From NCBI GenBank assembly GCA_937135955.1, contig CAKZOB010000041.1:80464-144463 (forward strand): DNA of 64,000 nt, read 5' to 3'. Positions 34,966 to 43,779 of the stretch are shown piece by piece; within the stretch, counting starts at the first letter, position 1; every line of letters starts with the position of its first letter. Source of the stretch: an uncultured Anaerolineales bacterium. Lineage in GTDB: Bacteria > Chloroflexota > Anaerolineae > Aggregatilineales > Aggregatilineaceae. The notes under the pieces were generated by a model. That model had not been told where the DNA came from. It saw only the letters and a program-made list of their open reading frames with translations, and made no database searches. The translations under genes and the position numbers were made by a program.

Positions 34966-37607
34966 ATGTCCCCCTCTCCCCGCCACACCGGCAAGAAAAT
35001 GATGAAGCGCGTACCCTCATTATAGGCACTCTGCATCTTGATGCTACCACCACACTTTCTAACAACCTGCTTACAGATGTGCAATCCCAGGCCCGTGCCT
35101 TCGCCCACGGGCTTGGTAGTGAAGAAGGGATCGAAAATCTGCTGCTGCAATTCAGCCGGAATGCCAATGCCATTGTCCCAAACGGTCACCTCCACGCCAC
35201 CTTCGGCGTGAAGATAGCGCGTGCTGATGCCAATCCGCGGGTCGGGGCGGTTGACGACCGCGTCACGCGCGTTGAGCAACAGATTCAGCCACACGTCTTC
35301 CAGTTGGCCGGGCACCGCCGACACCGGCGGCAGGCCGTCGGCCAGATCAACGGTCAACGCGATACGCCCCTGCCGGATATGCGATTCGACCAGGGTCAGC
35401 GTGTTGCGAATGGTGGCGTTGACTTCCTGCGGCTCAGGGGCCTCTTCGCCGGTCTGCTGACGGGCCATGGTCAGCAGGCGGCGTACCACTTCCAGGGCGC
35501 GCTTGCCCGCGCGTTGGACCGCTTCCAGCCCTTCGCGGTTGGGGTGATCGGGCGGCAGATCGGCCAGCAACAATTCTGTATCTACCAGAATGGTAGTGAG
35601 CGGGTTGTTGATCTGATGCGCGACCGCTGCCGCCAGTTCGCCCATAGCCGACAGGCGCGCCGTCTGTACCAGGCGACTCTGGGTGCGATGCAGTTCTTCC
35701 AGGCTCAGCTCCAGGTCACGGTACAGGCGGGCGTTCTCCAGGGCGTTGGCCGCCTGCAACACCAATGCCTGCGCCAGTTCGACTTCGCGGCGGCCAAAAT
35801 CGCGGCGGGTGAGCGTATCTACCAGCAGCACCAGCCCGGCAGAGTTGCCGCGGATGATGAGCGGCAGGGCCAACATGCTGTGCCCGTGCACCAGCTCGAT
35901 GAGCCGCTTCAGATCATCCTCTGGCGCGCCGCTAACCGGCTGCTGACTGGTCAACACACGCGCCAGCGACGGGAAAGCTGCCAGGTCGAGTTGAGGCTTT
36001 GGCTCCTCCAGCCAGATGCCCCCACCGCACGATAGGGCAATGGTCATCTGGGCGTGCGTCGGATTCCACAGGGCGATCTCCAGCCAGTCCGCCCCTGCGC
36101 TGGCGATCATACGCTCTGCCGCGGCGAACAGGCTGCTCTGATGACGGCGGGCGTCTGTGTCGGCGAAGGCGCTCAGCAAGTCGTGCGTGTGATGCTGCAG
36201 TTCCTGCTGCGCCGAGCGCAGGTGTTCGTCGCTGAAAGGCTGCTGCAGTCGTGTCAGCAAGATCGCGCCCAGGGGTTGATCGTGAGTCAGCAAGGGCACC
36301 ACGATCGCCCCTCGCGCTGTGTAGCGTTGTGGGAGCAGAGCGGAGACAGGCTGCGCGTCGCGGTGAGCGAGCAGCGGGCCAAGCGCGGGGCGGCGCGTAG
36401 CCAGCGCGCGCGCCAGCGCAGGGCGAAAGCCATCGCCCGGCTCCGGCCCATTCGCGCTGCGCCAGAGCGCCCGGTAGTGAATGGCCCGCCAGCGTAACAT
36501 CCCGTCGCCGGCAGCCCACTCGCCGATGTAGCACTGTCCGGTGCCCAGCGCGGCGATCAACTGGCGGGCAATGATCGCCAGCACCCGGTCAATGGCCAGC
36601 GTGGAGTTGGCCGCCTCGCCCGCCTCGACCAGGATGCTCAGTTCATGCGTGCGCTGCACGCTCTCCTCATACAGACGCGCGTTCTCGATGGCTACCGCGG
36701 CATGGGCGGCCAGGTCTTGCAGCAATTCCAGGTCATGTTCGGTGAAGGTGCGGTCGGCGAACTTGTTGTTGACACCGAGCACGCCGATGATCTGCCCTTT
36801 GATGGACAGCGGCACATAGAGCAGCGACTTGACCAGGTACTCCGTCTTGATCTTCTGCGGCCCCTGGTCGCCCACCAGCACCGGACGCCCGGAACGATAG
36901 ACCTGTCCCGCCAGCGAGTCCTGGGTCTTGATGCGGAAATTACGCGCAGTTTCGGTATCCAAGCCCTTGGCAGCGCGGATGAGCAGGGCCTTGCCCTCTT
37001 CGTCGGGCAGCAACAACAGCCCCTCTTCGGCATAGCTCAGGCTGACCGCAGCGTCCACAACCTGAGTCAGCAGCGTGTCCAGGTCGAGCACGGCGCTCAG
37101 AGAACGGGCCAGCCGCGAGAGGGTCTGCTGTTCGGTCAGGCGTTGGGCCAGCAACCGATTGAGTTCGTCGTGAGCGGCGCGCACGGTGTCGTCGGCGGGC
37201 ATCTCCGGTCTGCCCGCCAGAGACATGCGCTGTCCGCGCAGGGCGTTATCTGCATGGCGCAACAACACGCCCGCCGTGAAGGGACGCTGTACGATCGCCG
37301 CTGCGCCGTAATCGAGCAGGCGCTGTGGCGCGCGGTGATTCTCTTCTACCAGTGCCACCCAGGGCAGCGACGCTGACCGCGTCATGTGTACGGCCAGGCT
37401 GTATTCGTCGCGCTCGGCCAGCGGCGCATCCACCACCACCAGGTCGAAAGTCTGGTAGCGCAGGGCGTAAAGCGCATCACCGGCATTGTAGGCCTTGGTG
37501 ACCACATAGCCCGCGCTATGTAGAATATCGGCCAGACGATCCATCTCGGCGGGATCGCGGTCGGCCAGCAGCACCCGCGGCGCATTAGGATCGAGCAACA
37601 TTGTCAT
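34962..37607 (-). CDS. Hybrid-type histidine kinase with N-terminal receiver-like and GAF domains
   Basis: An 881-residue soluble sensor kinase. Residues about 10-125 are receiver-like (phosphoacceptor-type VVVDAPLAERDE, but ADRDP and a Lys-to-Arg change in VQRPF). Three GAF-type regions follow (about 165-320, 335-480, 490-640), then HisKA with the phospho-His near 663 (AHQINNPLTTI) and a HATPase: N box VWLNLLLNARDAV, G1 VWDNGIGIP, F box FDPFFTTK, G2 GTGLGLHICKQV. No membrane segment, so it senses a cytoplasmic signal. It overlaps the OmpR regulator gene, its likely partner. A candidate promoter is at 37663-37692. Confidence 0.92.
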   Translation of the reverse strand: MTMLLDPNAPRVLLADRDPAEMDRLADILHSAGYVVTKAYNAGDALYALRYQTFDLVVVDAPLAERDEYSLAVHMTRSASLPWVALVEENHRAPQRLLDYGAAAIVQRPFTAGVLLRHADNALRGQRMSLAGRPEMPADDTVRAAHDELNRLLAQRLTEQQTLSRLARSLSAVLDLDTLLTQVVDAAVSLSYAEEGLLLLPDEEGKALLIRAAKGLDTETARNFRIKTQDSLAGQVYRSGRPVLVGDQGPQKIKTEYLVKSLLYVPLSIKGQIIGVLGVNNKFADRTFTEHDLELLQDLAAHAAVAIENARLYEESVQRTHELSILVEAGEAANSTLAIDRVLAIIARQLIAALGTGQCYIGEWAAGDGMLRWRAIHYRALWRSANGPEPGDGFRPALARALATRRPALGPLLAHRDAQPVSALLPQRYTARGAIVVPLLTHDQPLGAILLTRLQQPFSDEHLRSAQQELQHHTHDLLSAFADTDARRHQSSLFAAAERMIASAGADWLEIALWNPTHAQMTIALSCGGGIWLEEPKPQLDLAAFPSLARVLTSQQPVSGAPEDDLKRLIELVHGHSMLALPLIIRGNSAGLVLLVDTLTRRDFGRREVELAQALVLQAANALENARLYRDLELSLEELHRTQSRLVQTARLSAMGELAAAVAHQINNPLTTILVDTELLLADLPPDHPNREGLEAVQRAGKRALEVVRRLLTMARQQTGEEAPEPQEVNATIRNTLTLVESHIRQGRIALTVDLADGLPPVSAVPGQLEDVWLNLLLNARDAVVNRPDPRIGISTRYLHAEGGVEVTVWDNGIGIPAELQQQIFDPFFTTKPVGEGTGLGLHICKQVVRKCGGSIKMQSAYNEGTRFIIFLPVWRGEGDI

Positions 37608-37662
37608 GACCGTGTCCTGCGTGTTGATACCAAGCCATGTAGCCGGTTCTATCCCTGTCTCT

Positions 37663-37692
37663 GTTCTACACCATAGGCATGAATTTTGTAAA
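37663..37692 (-). promoter_or_regulatory. Candidate promoter of the kinase-regulator operon
   Basis: On the minus strand TTTACA (37687-37692), 18 bases, TAGAAC (37663-37668), about 55 bases before the ATG at 37607. Confidence 0.4.
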
Positions 37693-37748
37693 GCATCCGA
37701 TTGGCGCTGGATGCATGCAACCTGTGTCAGGCGGGGTGCTGCGCTATG

Positions 37749-37799
37749 GTTTACCTCACCCCCTGCCTCGCGTCAGCGCCGAGCGGGGGTGAGGTAAAC
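37749..37799. repeat. Intergenic palindromic repeat, family A (copy 2, perfect)
   Basis: GTTTACCTCACCCCC and GGGGGTGAGGTAAAC are perfect 15-base inverted arms around a 21-base centre (TGCCTCGCGTCAGCGCCGAG plus C). This is the best-preserved member of family A. The rest of the 396-base gap (37608-38003) shows no supported gene. Confidence 0.85.
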
Positions 37800-38003
37800 G
37801 CCTCCGCACCGGGCAAAGTCGCTGACGCCCTGGCATACACCTTTGGCGCTTCTGTTTGGTCCCTCTCAATGCCGGTCGGAGATTCTACGGCAGGGTCAGA
37901 AAAGGGTTTGGGCAGAGGTAGTCAGTCTATTGGGGAACCGACAGCGAAGTCGGGAGACAGGGTGTTGCCAAAATCGGGCGGCCACCAATGACGGCGAGCA
38001 GCC

Positions 38004-38921
38004 TCAGCCCAGGGCGTTGACTGCCAGCCAGACGGCCATCAGCGCCGCAGCCGCCAGCATCGTCCCCAGTTGTAAGCGCCCGCTGAGATCGAGGGCTGCC
38101 GTGCCGCGCATATCGGTTGGGCGTGGCCACAGCAGCACCGGTAGCAAAGACAGGCCAGCCAGCGGTCCGAGCCACAGCGGCCACAGGCCGGCGATCACTG
38201 TCAGCGCCAGCAGCAGCCCCGCTGCGCCCAGGCAGGTGAACATCAATGCGCGTGCTCCGCGGATTCCCAGCACCCAGGTTGTGTTGCGCAGTCCGGCGGC
38301 GCGATCCTGATCGGCATCGCGCACCTGATTGTAAAGCTGCCCATACGCGGAAATCAGCCCGGCCATGACGATCACCGCCCAAACGCGGCCCGGTGCCGCG
38401 TCGAAGGCCAGATAGCCCGTCAGCACCAGCAAGGCGCTGAGCATGAGCGCGTGCGCGATCACATCGAGGACAGGCAGCGCTTTCAGGCGCACTGCCCGCC
38501 AGGAATAGAGCCAGCCCAGGGCCAGCGTCGCCGTGCCGGTTAACAGAGCGGGGAGGGGCAACATGGCGTAGAACACCAGCGCCAGCGCCCCTACCAGCGC
38601 CGCAAGGAACCAGGCCGCCCGCGCCGACAGTTCGCCGCAACTGACTACATTGCTCGCCCCGCGCGCCGGATCGCGGGCATCGTCGGGCGCGTCGGCCACG
38701 TCATTAACCATGAAGGCGAAGGTCACCGCCAGGATGTTGGCTACCGTCACCGTGAGCACATCCCCATCTAGCGCGGCGTGTGCATGATGCACAGCCATGT
38801 TGACGCCCAGCCAGGTCGCCGCCAGGGTGAAAGGGACGTGTTCCTGCCAGCGCGACAGGCGCACTATTGCACTCAGCAGGCGCGGTCTGTGAGGTCTGGA
38901 GGGAAGCGATTGGGCTTTCAT
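38004..38921 (-). CDS. UbiA family prenyltransferase
   Basis: A 305-residue membrane enzyme with about eight or nine helices. The two Asp-rich motifs of the UbiA superfamily are present: NDVADAPDD (about residue 74) and NQVRDADQD (about 200), which bind prenyl diphosphate through magnesium. Members make quinones, hemes, chlorophylls or archaeal-type lipids by attaching a polyprenyl chain to an aromatic or other acceptor. No quinone pathway gene is adjacent, so the acceptor cannot be named. Shine-Dalgarno is not obvious before the ATG. Confidence 0.9.
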   Translation of the reverse strand: MKAQSLPSRPHRPRLLSAIVRLSRWQEHVPFTLAATWLGVNMAVHHAHAALDGDVLTVTVANILAVTFAFMVNDVADAPDDARDPARGASNVVSCGELSARAAWFLAALVGALALVFYAMLPLPALLTGTATLALGWLYSWRAVRLKALPVLDVIAHALMLSALLVLTGYLAFDAAPGRVWAVIVMAGLISAYGQLYNQVRDADQDRAAGLRNTTWVLGIRGARALMFTCLGAAGLLLALTVIAGLWPLWLGPLAGLSLLPVLLWPRPTDMRGTAALDLSGRLQLGTMLAAAALMAVWLAVNALG

Positions 38922-39031
38922 GACAGGTAGTGCTGGGCCTGAAGCTCGAACTTGATAGGGAACCTCATCTTATAGCCGTACAGCCTTCGCTTTCTCGCTC
39001 CGCCTCAAAAGCTATGCATACCCACAAGTCT

Positions 39032-39142
39032 CCCCTCACCCCTAAGTCCGCTCTCCCTCGCGACTGCGTCGCGGGGCGAGGGTCTCGCCCAGGCACTCCC
39101 CTTCGCCCGCGCTGCGGGAGAAGGGGCCGGGGGTTGAGGGGG
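39032..39142. repeat. Intergenic palindromic repeat, family B (copy 2)
   Basis: Begins CCCCTCACCCCTAAG, carries CCTCGCGACTGCGTCGCGGG and then CTCCCCTTCGCCCGCG with GGGAGAAGGGGCC, ending GGGGGTTGAGGGG. Close match to 24512-24632, also intergenic. Confidence 0.85.
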
Positions 39143-39159
39143 GCTTTTCAAACGCTCTC

Positions 39160-40971
39160 CTATGCGTTTCGCCTGGGCAGGCTCTCCACTTCGCGCGGCT
39201 GACCCAGGCGGGCGCGTTCCTCGTCCACCAGGGACAGCTCCAGTTTGCGGAAGAGCGGCTGCGGGTCGCGCAGGGCCTGCCCCACCGGCAGACGGCTCGG
39301 CTCCCAGCGCCCCACCACGCGCCCGTCGGTGTGATAGGTCAGGGCCTCGTGTGCTCGCTCGCTCTCCTGGAACGTTTCGATGCGCTGTTCGCCGAAGAGT
39401 GTTCCCTCGTAACCCAGGTACTCATGCACCCGCTGCGAGGTGAAGGGCAGGAACGGCGCGAACAGCGTCTTGAGATTGTCAATGCAGCGCAGCGCCGTGT
39501 AGATGGTCGTCGCGGCTGCCGCGCGATCCTGCTCGATGACCTTGAACCAGGGTGCGCGATCCAGATACCCGTTGACCTCGCGGGCCAGGGCCATCGTCTC
39601 GCTGAGGGCATCGCGCAGGCGCACCGCCGCCAGCAATTGCCCGACCGTCTCGAAGCCGCCCTCGACCTTGCTGAGAATCTCGCGGTCTATGTCCCGCAGT
39701 TCGCCGGGGTCGGGCACTGCGCCGCCGAAGTGCCTGTGCGCGAACTTAAGCACGCGGTTGACCAGGTTGCCCCAGGCGGCCAGCAGCTCGGTATTGTTGC
39801 GCGTGACAAAGCCGTCCCAGCTCCAGTCAGAGTCGCGCGTTTCGGGGAAGGTCATGGCGATATAGTAGCGAATGGGGTCGGGATCGTAGCGGTCGAGAAT
39901 GTCCGGCACCCAGATCGCCCAGTTGCGGCTCTTGGAGAACTGCTGCCCTTCAATGTTCATGAACTCGTTGGCGGGCACGTCGTAGGGCAGCGAGATGGGG
40001 CCATCGCCGTCGGAGGCATACAGCCCATCAATGCCCATCAACTCCGCTGGCCAGATGATGGTGTGGAACTCGATGTTATCTTTGCCGATGAAGTTGTAGA
40101 TTTTGGCTTCCGGATTGTACCACCAGTGCTTCCAGGCGTCCGGCTGACCGGTGTTGTGCGCCCATTCGATGCTGGCGGTCAGGTAGCCCATCACCGCCTC
40201 GAACCAGACGTACATGCGCTTGTCTTCCCAGCCTGGCAGCGGGACGGGGATGCCCCAGGCGATGTCGCGCGTGATGGGGCGGCCCTTCAATTCCTCGATC
40301 TTGTTCAGCGAGACGCGCAACACATTCGGACGCCATTGCTCAGCCTTGCGCGGGTCCGAAAGATAGGCGCGCAGCCGGTCTATGAAGGCGGGCAGGTTGA
40401 GGAAGTAGTGCTCCGTCTCGCGGACGACGGGGATGCTGCCATCGGTCTTGCTGCGCGGATTGATCAGGTCGAGCGCGTCGAGCAGACTGCCGCAGTTGTC
40501 GCACTGATCGCCGCGCGCGCTGGTGTAGCCGCAGATCGGGCAGGTGCCCTCCACGTAGCGGTCGGGCAGGAAGCGCTTTTCCGTCTCGCTGTAGAGCAGG
40601 CGCTGAGTCTCGGTGTAGAGGTAACCGCGTTCCAGCAGCGTCCGGAAGATATCCTGGGCGACGCGGTGATGGTTTTCGGTGTCGGTGTGCGTGAACAGGT
40701 CGTAGCTGATGCCAATACGCTGCTGCGTGATCAGGAAGCGGTGATGGTAGTGCTCGAAGACCTCGCGGGGCGACAGGCCCAGCCGGTCGGCCTCGACCGT
40801 GATCGGCGTGCCGTGCGCGTCCGATCCGCTGACCATCAGCACATAATTTCCCTTCAGCCGGTGAAAGCGGGCGAAGATGTCGGCGGGCAGATAGGCCCCG
40901 GCCAGGTGACCGGCGTGCAGGTCGCCGTTGGCGTAGGGCCAGGCTACGGAAACATGGATGTACTCTGGCAT
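39160..40971 (-). CDS. metG: Methionyl-tRNA synthetase
   Basis: A 603-residue class Ia enzyme that charges tRNA-Met in the cytoplasm. The HIGH-like motif is HAGH in PYANGDLHAGHLAGAYL; the KMSKS-like loop is FSKSRNWAIW, a known variant form. A single zinc knuckle (CPICG ... CDNCG, about 130-150) sits in the connective peptide. The anticodon-binding helical domain is C-terminal (WGNLVNRVLKFAHRHFG). No C-terminal tRNA-binding (EMAP-like) domain is present. ATG 40971 is selected over the longer reading because AAGGGGAG precedes it and MPEYIHVSVAWPY is the expected N-terminus. Confidence 0.96.
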   Translation of the reverse strand: MPEYIHVSVAWPYANGDLHAGHLAGAYLPADIFARFHRLKGNYVLMVSGSDAHGTPITVEADRLGLSPREVFEHYHHRFLITQQRIGISYDLFTHTDTENHHRVAQDIFRTLLERGYLYTETQRLLYSETEKRFLPDRYVEGTCPICGYTSARGDQCDNCGSLLDALDLINPRSKTDGSIPVVRETEHYFLNLPAFIDRLRAYLSDPRKAEQWRPNVLRVSLNKIEELKGRPITRDIAWGIPVPLPGWEDKRMYVWFEAVMGYLTASIEWAHNTGQPDAWKHWWYNPEAKIYNFIGKDNIEFHTIIWPAELMGIDGLYASDGDGPISLPYDVPANEFMNIEGQQFSKSRNWAIWVPDILDRYDPDPIRYYIAMTFPETRDSDWSWDGFVTRNNTELLAAWGNLVNRVLKFAHRHFGGAVPDPGELRDIDREILSKVEGGFETVGQLLAAVRLRDALSETMALAREVNGYLDRAPWFKVIEQDRAAAATTIYTALRCIDNLKTLFAPFLPFTSQRVHEYLGYEGTLFGEQRIETFQESERAHEALTYHTDGRVVGRWEPSRLPVGQALRDPQPLFRKLELSLVDEERARLGQPREVESLPRRNA

Positions 40972-41120
40972 GGTCTCCCCTTTTCCTGTGTGCGGTCTGC
41001 TGACCGGCGAACATTGTAACAGGCCGCCCAATGGCGAACAACGGCGGGGCGATGAGTCTGGAATTTTGGGTGACGAGTTTGCAGCAAAGGCGCTCCTTGG
41101 TCGCTACTCCGCGCTCCTCC

Positions 41121-41154
41121 AAAAACAAAAACCGCCGAAGGGTCTTCGACGGTT
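41121..41154 (-). terminator. Intrinsic terminator of the small transcription unit
   Basis: On the minus strand AACCGTCGAAG pairs with CTTCGGCGGTT around a 3-base loop, followed by TTTGTTTTT. Confidence 0.88.
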
Positions 41155-41288
41155 GGCCTGCCGTGGTCTGTGGGCGAGAGCGCTAGGCACGCGCCCCACG
41201 CCGTCGCCGGGAAAACCCTGACCACGGCAGGCTGCGCATGCGCATCACGATGCTCCGGGTTTCGTTGACTGTCACGCTCTCGTCCATG
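41155..41288 (-). ncRNA. Candidate structured small RNA (alternatively the transcript of a 34-codon ORF)
   Basis: A consensus promoter (41295-41323) and an intrinsic terminator (41121-41154) delimit a transcript of about 165 bases with no long gene. Its sequence has a perfect 12-base-pair stem (arms 41157-41168 and 41220-41231 enclosing 51 bases) and an 8-base long-range complementarity between 41275-41282 and 41175-41182. It does not match SRP RNA or tmRNA motifs I know; 6S-like RNA is possible by size and promoter strength but not shown. Confidence 0.5.
41183..41287 (-). CDS. Possible leaderless 34-residue peptide
   Basis: The transcript predicted from the promoter at 41295-41323 would begin within one or two bases of ATG 41287, so translation would be leaderless. 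The frame encodes 34 residues: acidic at the start (MDESVTVNETRSIV), then MRMRSLPWSGF and an Arg-rich tail (RRRRGARA). No homologue is known to me. The reading frame overlaps the strong stem of the candidate RNA, so coding and structural interpretations compete. Low confidence that it is translated. Confidence 0.3.
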   Translation of the reverse strand: MDESVTVNETRSIVMRMRSLPWSGFSRRRRGARA

Positions 41289-41294
41289 CCTCTA

Positions 41295-41323
41295 ACTATA
41301 CGGGAGCGGGCGGTGGATGTCAA
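41295..41323 (-). promoter_or_regulatory. Near-consensus promoter of the small transcription unit
   Basis: On the minus strand TTGACA (41318-41323), exactly 17 bases, TATAGT (41295-41300), placed just after the pyrF stop. This is one of the strongest sigma-70-type promoters seen in the window. Confidence 0.85.
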
Positions 41324-41343
41324 TGCCTCCCGATCGCGCCGCT

Positions 41344-42168
41344 TTACCGCAGCGGCTGATATACTGCCCGGAGCTGACGGATGCGCTCGACCCACTCGCG
41401 CGCAGCCCGGCTCGCCGCCTCGGCGAAATCGTCCCCCCGGCTGGCGTAGATGATGGCCCGCGTGACGCTGATAATCGGCCCCACACCTGTGCGCGTCGTC
41501 CCGTGTTGTACGGCAGTATCGAGATCGCCTTCCTGCACCCCCAGCCCAGGGATCAGGAAGGGGATGGATGGTGCCCAGCTTCGCAACAGCACCAGATCGT
41601 GCGGCTGTGTCGCGCTGACGATCATCCCCAGTTGATCCGGATTGTCGCGGGCCAGGGTGTTGATCTGCGCCGTCACGAAGCGGTACAGCGGCGCGCGCTC
41701 GCTCGGCCACAACTGAAAATCGTTCCCGCTGCGGTTCGACGAGCGCACCAGCACAAAGGCCATCTTGTCGGTGTAGCTGAGCAGGGGCGTGACCGCATCC
41801 ATGCCCGCGTAGGGGCTGACGGTCACCGCGTCCGCGCCCAGCACGTCGTAAGCCGAGCGAGCATAGTGCTCTGCCGTGTAGCTGATGTCCCCGAACTTGG
41901 CATCCAGGATGACCGGCGTGTCGTCCGGCACGTAAGTGATGGTCTCCTGCAAGGCCTGTATTCCGTCCGCCCCGTAGGCCAGGTAGAACATCAGGTTGGG
42001 CTTGTAAGCGCAGACGTACTCCCGCGTAGCGTCAATGATCGTCCGCCCGAACTCCAGCAGATCAACGCCCGCTGGCATGAGCGACGGCGTGGGATCCAGC
42101 CCCACACAGAGCCATGTATCCCGCGCTTCCTGCGCCGCCCGCAAGCGATCCACAAAGTTTTGCGCCAT
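41344..42168 (-). CDS. pyrF: Orotidine 5'-phosphate decarboxylase
   Basis: A 274-residue enzyme converting OMP to UMP in pyrimidine synthesis. It belongs to the longer (type 2) subfamily common in Chloroflexota, mycobacteria and myxobacteria. The active-site DxKxxD is DAKFGDI at 89-95 (the more usual DAKRGDI has Arg before Gly). Other signatures: WLCVGLDPTPSLMP, ADAVTVSPYAGMDAV, FLIPGLGVQEGD. AGGA is upstream of the ATG, and a TATACT element is at 42213-42218. It is monocistronic; the small transcription unit starts right after its stop. Confidence 0.95.
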   Translation of the reverse strand: MAQNFVDRLRAAQEARDTWLCVGLDPTPSLMPAGVDLLEFGRTIIDATREYVCAYKPNLMFYLAYGADGIQALQETITYVPDDTPVILDAKFGDISYTAEHYARSAYDVLGADAVTVSPYAGMDAVTPLLSYTDKMAFVLVRSSNRSGNDFQLWPSERAPLYRFVTAQINTLARDNPDQLGMIVSATQPHDLVLLRSWAPSIPFLIPGLGVQEGDLDTAVQHGTTRTGVGPIISVTRAIIYASRGDDFAEAASRAAREWVERIRQLRAVYQPLR

Positions 42169-42212
42169 GGTGTTCCTGCCAGTCCCTCAGGGTTGCAGAC
42201 GTTATGGGGCCA

Positions 42213-42218
42213 AGTATA
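42213..42218 (-). promoter_or_regulatory. -10 element of pyrF
   Basis: TATACT on the minus strand, about 45 bases before the ATG at 42168; no good -35 at standard spacing. Confidence 0.4.
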
Positions 42219-42354
42219 CCCCAAAAAGAGGTACGTTGTGGCGCTACTGCTGAGGTGCGTCTATGATCGCTCTGCGCGTCATATTTCCAGGAAACCAGTT
42301 AGAGCGCACTATTGCTGCCAGACGCCAGGACTGAGAGTAGAGGAGACCTTTGCC

Positions 42355-43689
42355 ATGGTGTTTCCGCGCGACTTTGCCTGGGGGGTTGCCACCGCCAGCT
42401 ATCAGATCGAAGGGGCCGCGCTCGAAGACGGGCGTGGCGCGTGTATCTGGCACCGTTTTTCGCACACGCCGGGCACCATCGCCGACGGCTCGACGGGCGA
42501 TGTGGCCTGCGATCACTATCATCGCTATCGTCAGGATGTGGCACTGATGGCCGACCTGGGCCTGACCGCCTATCGTTTTTCGATCTCCTGGCCGCGCGTG
42601 CTTCCGGCGGGCACCGGCCCCCTCAACCCCGCCGGCCTGGACTTCTACGACCGGCTGGTAGACGAACTGCTAGCGCATAACATTCAGCCTTTCGTCACGC
42701 TCTATCACTGGGATTTGCCCCAGGCATTGCAGGACAGGGGCGGCTGGGAGAATCCCGACAGCGTAGCCTGGTTCGCCGACTACGCCGCGCTGATGGCTGA
42801 GCGCCTGGGCGACCGCGTCAAACACTGGATCACCCATAACGAGCCGTGGGTGGTGTCGTTTCTGGGCAACTACCTGGGGATTCACGCGCCAGGCAAGCGC
42901 GACCTGGCCGCCGCTTACACCGTGGCGCATCACCTGTTGCTATCGCACGGGGCGGCGGTGCCCCGCATCCGCCAGGCCGCGCCGGGGGCGCAGGTCGGCA
43001 TCACGCTGTACCTGTGTCACGTCGAGCCAGCCAGCGACTCCGAAGCCGACCGTCAAGCCGCCCGCCGACACGACGGCTATGTGAACCGCTGGTTCCTGGA
43101 CGCCGTATTCAAGGGGAGCTATCCGCAGGATATGGTAAACCTGGTCGAACCAGCTCTGGCGCGTATTGACCCGGCAGCGATCCGCGCTGCCGCCGTGCCG
43201 CTGGACTTTCTGGGCATCAACTACTACACCCGCATCCTGGTTGCAGCGGCTGAGACAGCGCCTTTCTTCGCCCAGGAAGTGCGCCCGGCGGGATTGCCTT
43301 ATACAGCGATGGGCTGGGAAGTGTATCCGCAAGGGCTGCGCGCCCTGCTGGTGCGCGTGTGGCGCGAGTACGGGCCGCGCGCGATCTACATCACCGAGAA
43401 CGGCGCGGCTTACGACGACCCCGATGTCGCCGAGGGCATCGTCGAAGACCCGCAGCGCGTCCACTACTATCAGTTGCACCTGGACGCCTGCGCCGCCGCG
43501 CTGGCCGAGGGCGTGCCGCTGCGCGGGTACTTTGCCTGGAGCCTGATCGACAACTTCGAGTGGGCCGAAGGATATCGCAAACGCTTCGGCCTGGTGCACG
43601 TCAATTACCAGACGCAGGCGCGCACGCTCAAGCGTAGCGCCCTGTTCTACCGCGACTTCATCGCGGCGCAGCGGGCTGCTGCCCGGTGA
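42355..43689 (+). CDS. GH1 family beta-glucosidase
   Basis: A 444-residue cytoplasmic glycoside hydrolase of family 1, hydrolysing beta-glucosides or beta-galactosides. The N-terminus FAWGVATASYQIEGA is diagnostic. The acid/base Glu is in THNEPW (about 162) and the nucleophile Glu in YITENGAAY (about 348); the late GYFAWSLIDNFEWAEGYRKRFGL is also conserved. ATG 42355 follows AGGAG at 9 bases; the open frame extends upstream across the antisense pyrF gene but that part is not coding. It has no signal peptide, so it acts on imported oligosaccharides. A bidirectional terminator follows. Confidence 0.95.
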   Translation: MVFPRDFAWGVATASYQIEGAALEDGRGACIWHRFSHTPGTIADGSTGDVACDHYHRYRQDVALMADLGLTAYRFSISWPRVLPAGTGPLNPAGLDFYDRLVDELLAHNIQPFVTLYHWDLPQALQDRGGWENPDSVAWFADYAALMAERLGDRVKHWITHNEPWVVSFLGNYLGIHAPGKRDLAAAYTVAHHLLLSHGAAVPRIRQAAPGAQVGITLYLCHVEPASDSEADRQAARRHDGYVNRWFLDAVFKGSYPQDMVNLVEPALARIDPAAIRAAAVPLDFLGINYYTRILVAAAETAPFFAQEVRPAGLPYTAMGWEVYPQGLRALLVRVWREYGPRAIYITENGAAYDDPDVAEGIVEDPQRVHYYQLHLDACAAALAEGVPLRGYFAWSLIDNFEWAEGYRKRFGLVHVNYQTQARTLKRSALFYRDFIAAQRAAAR

Positions 43690-43715
43690 GCAGCGTCCCG
43701 TTCGCAGCACGAAAA

Positions 43716-43750
43716 AACGCCCTGGCCTGGGCCGACCAAGCCAGGGCGTT
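43716..43750. terminator. Bidirectional intrinsic terminator
   Basis: AACGCCCTGGC and GCCAGGGCGTT pair around a 13-base loop between convergent genes. Six consecutive A residues on the plus-strand left side give a T-run for minus-strand transcripts. Confidence 0.88.
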
Positions 43751-43779
43751 GCTAGTCCTCTCTTCTGGCAATGCGCAAC

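Noticed and set aside
39331..41019. 562-codon frame opposite metG
   Set aside because: metG motifs are unambiguous on the minus strand; the shadow has none.
41317..42354. N-terminal extension of the GH1 frame across antisense pyrF
   Set aside because: GH1 begins with FAWGVATASYQIEGA right after ATG 42355 with an AGGAG; the upstream part is the reverse of pyrF.
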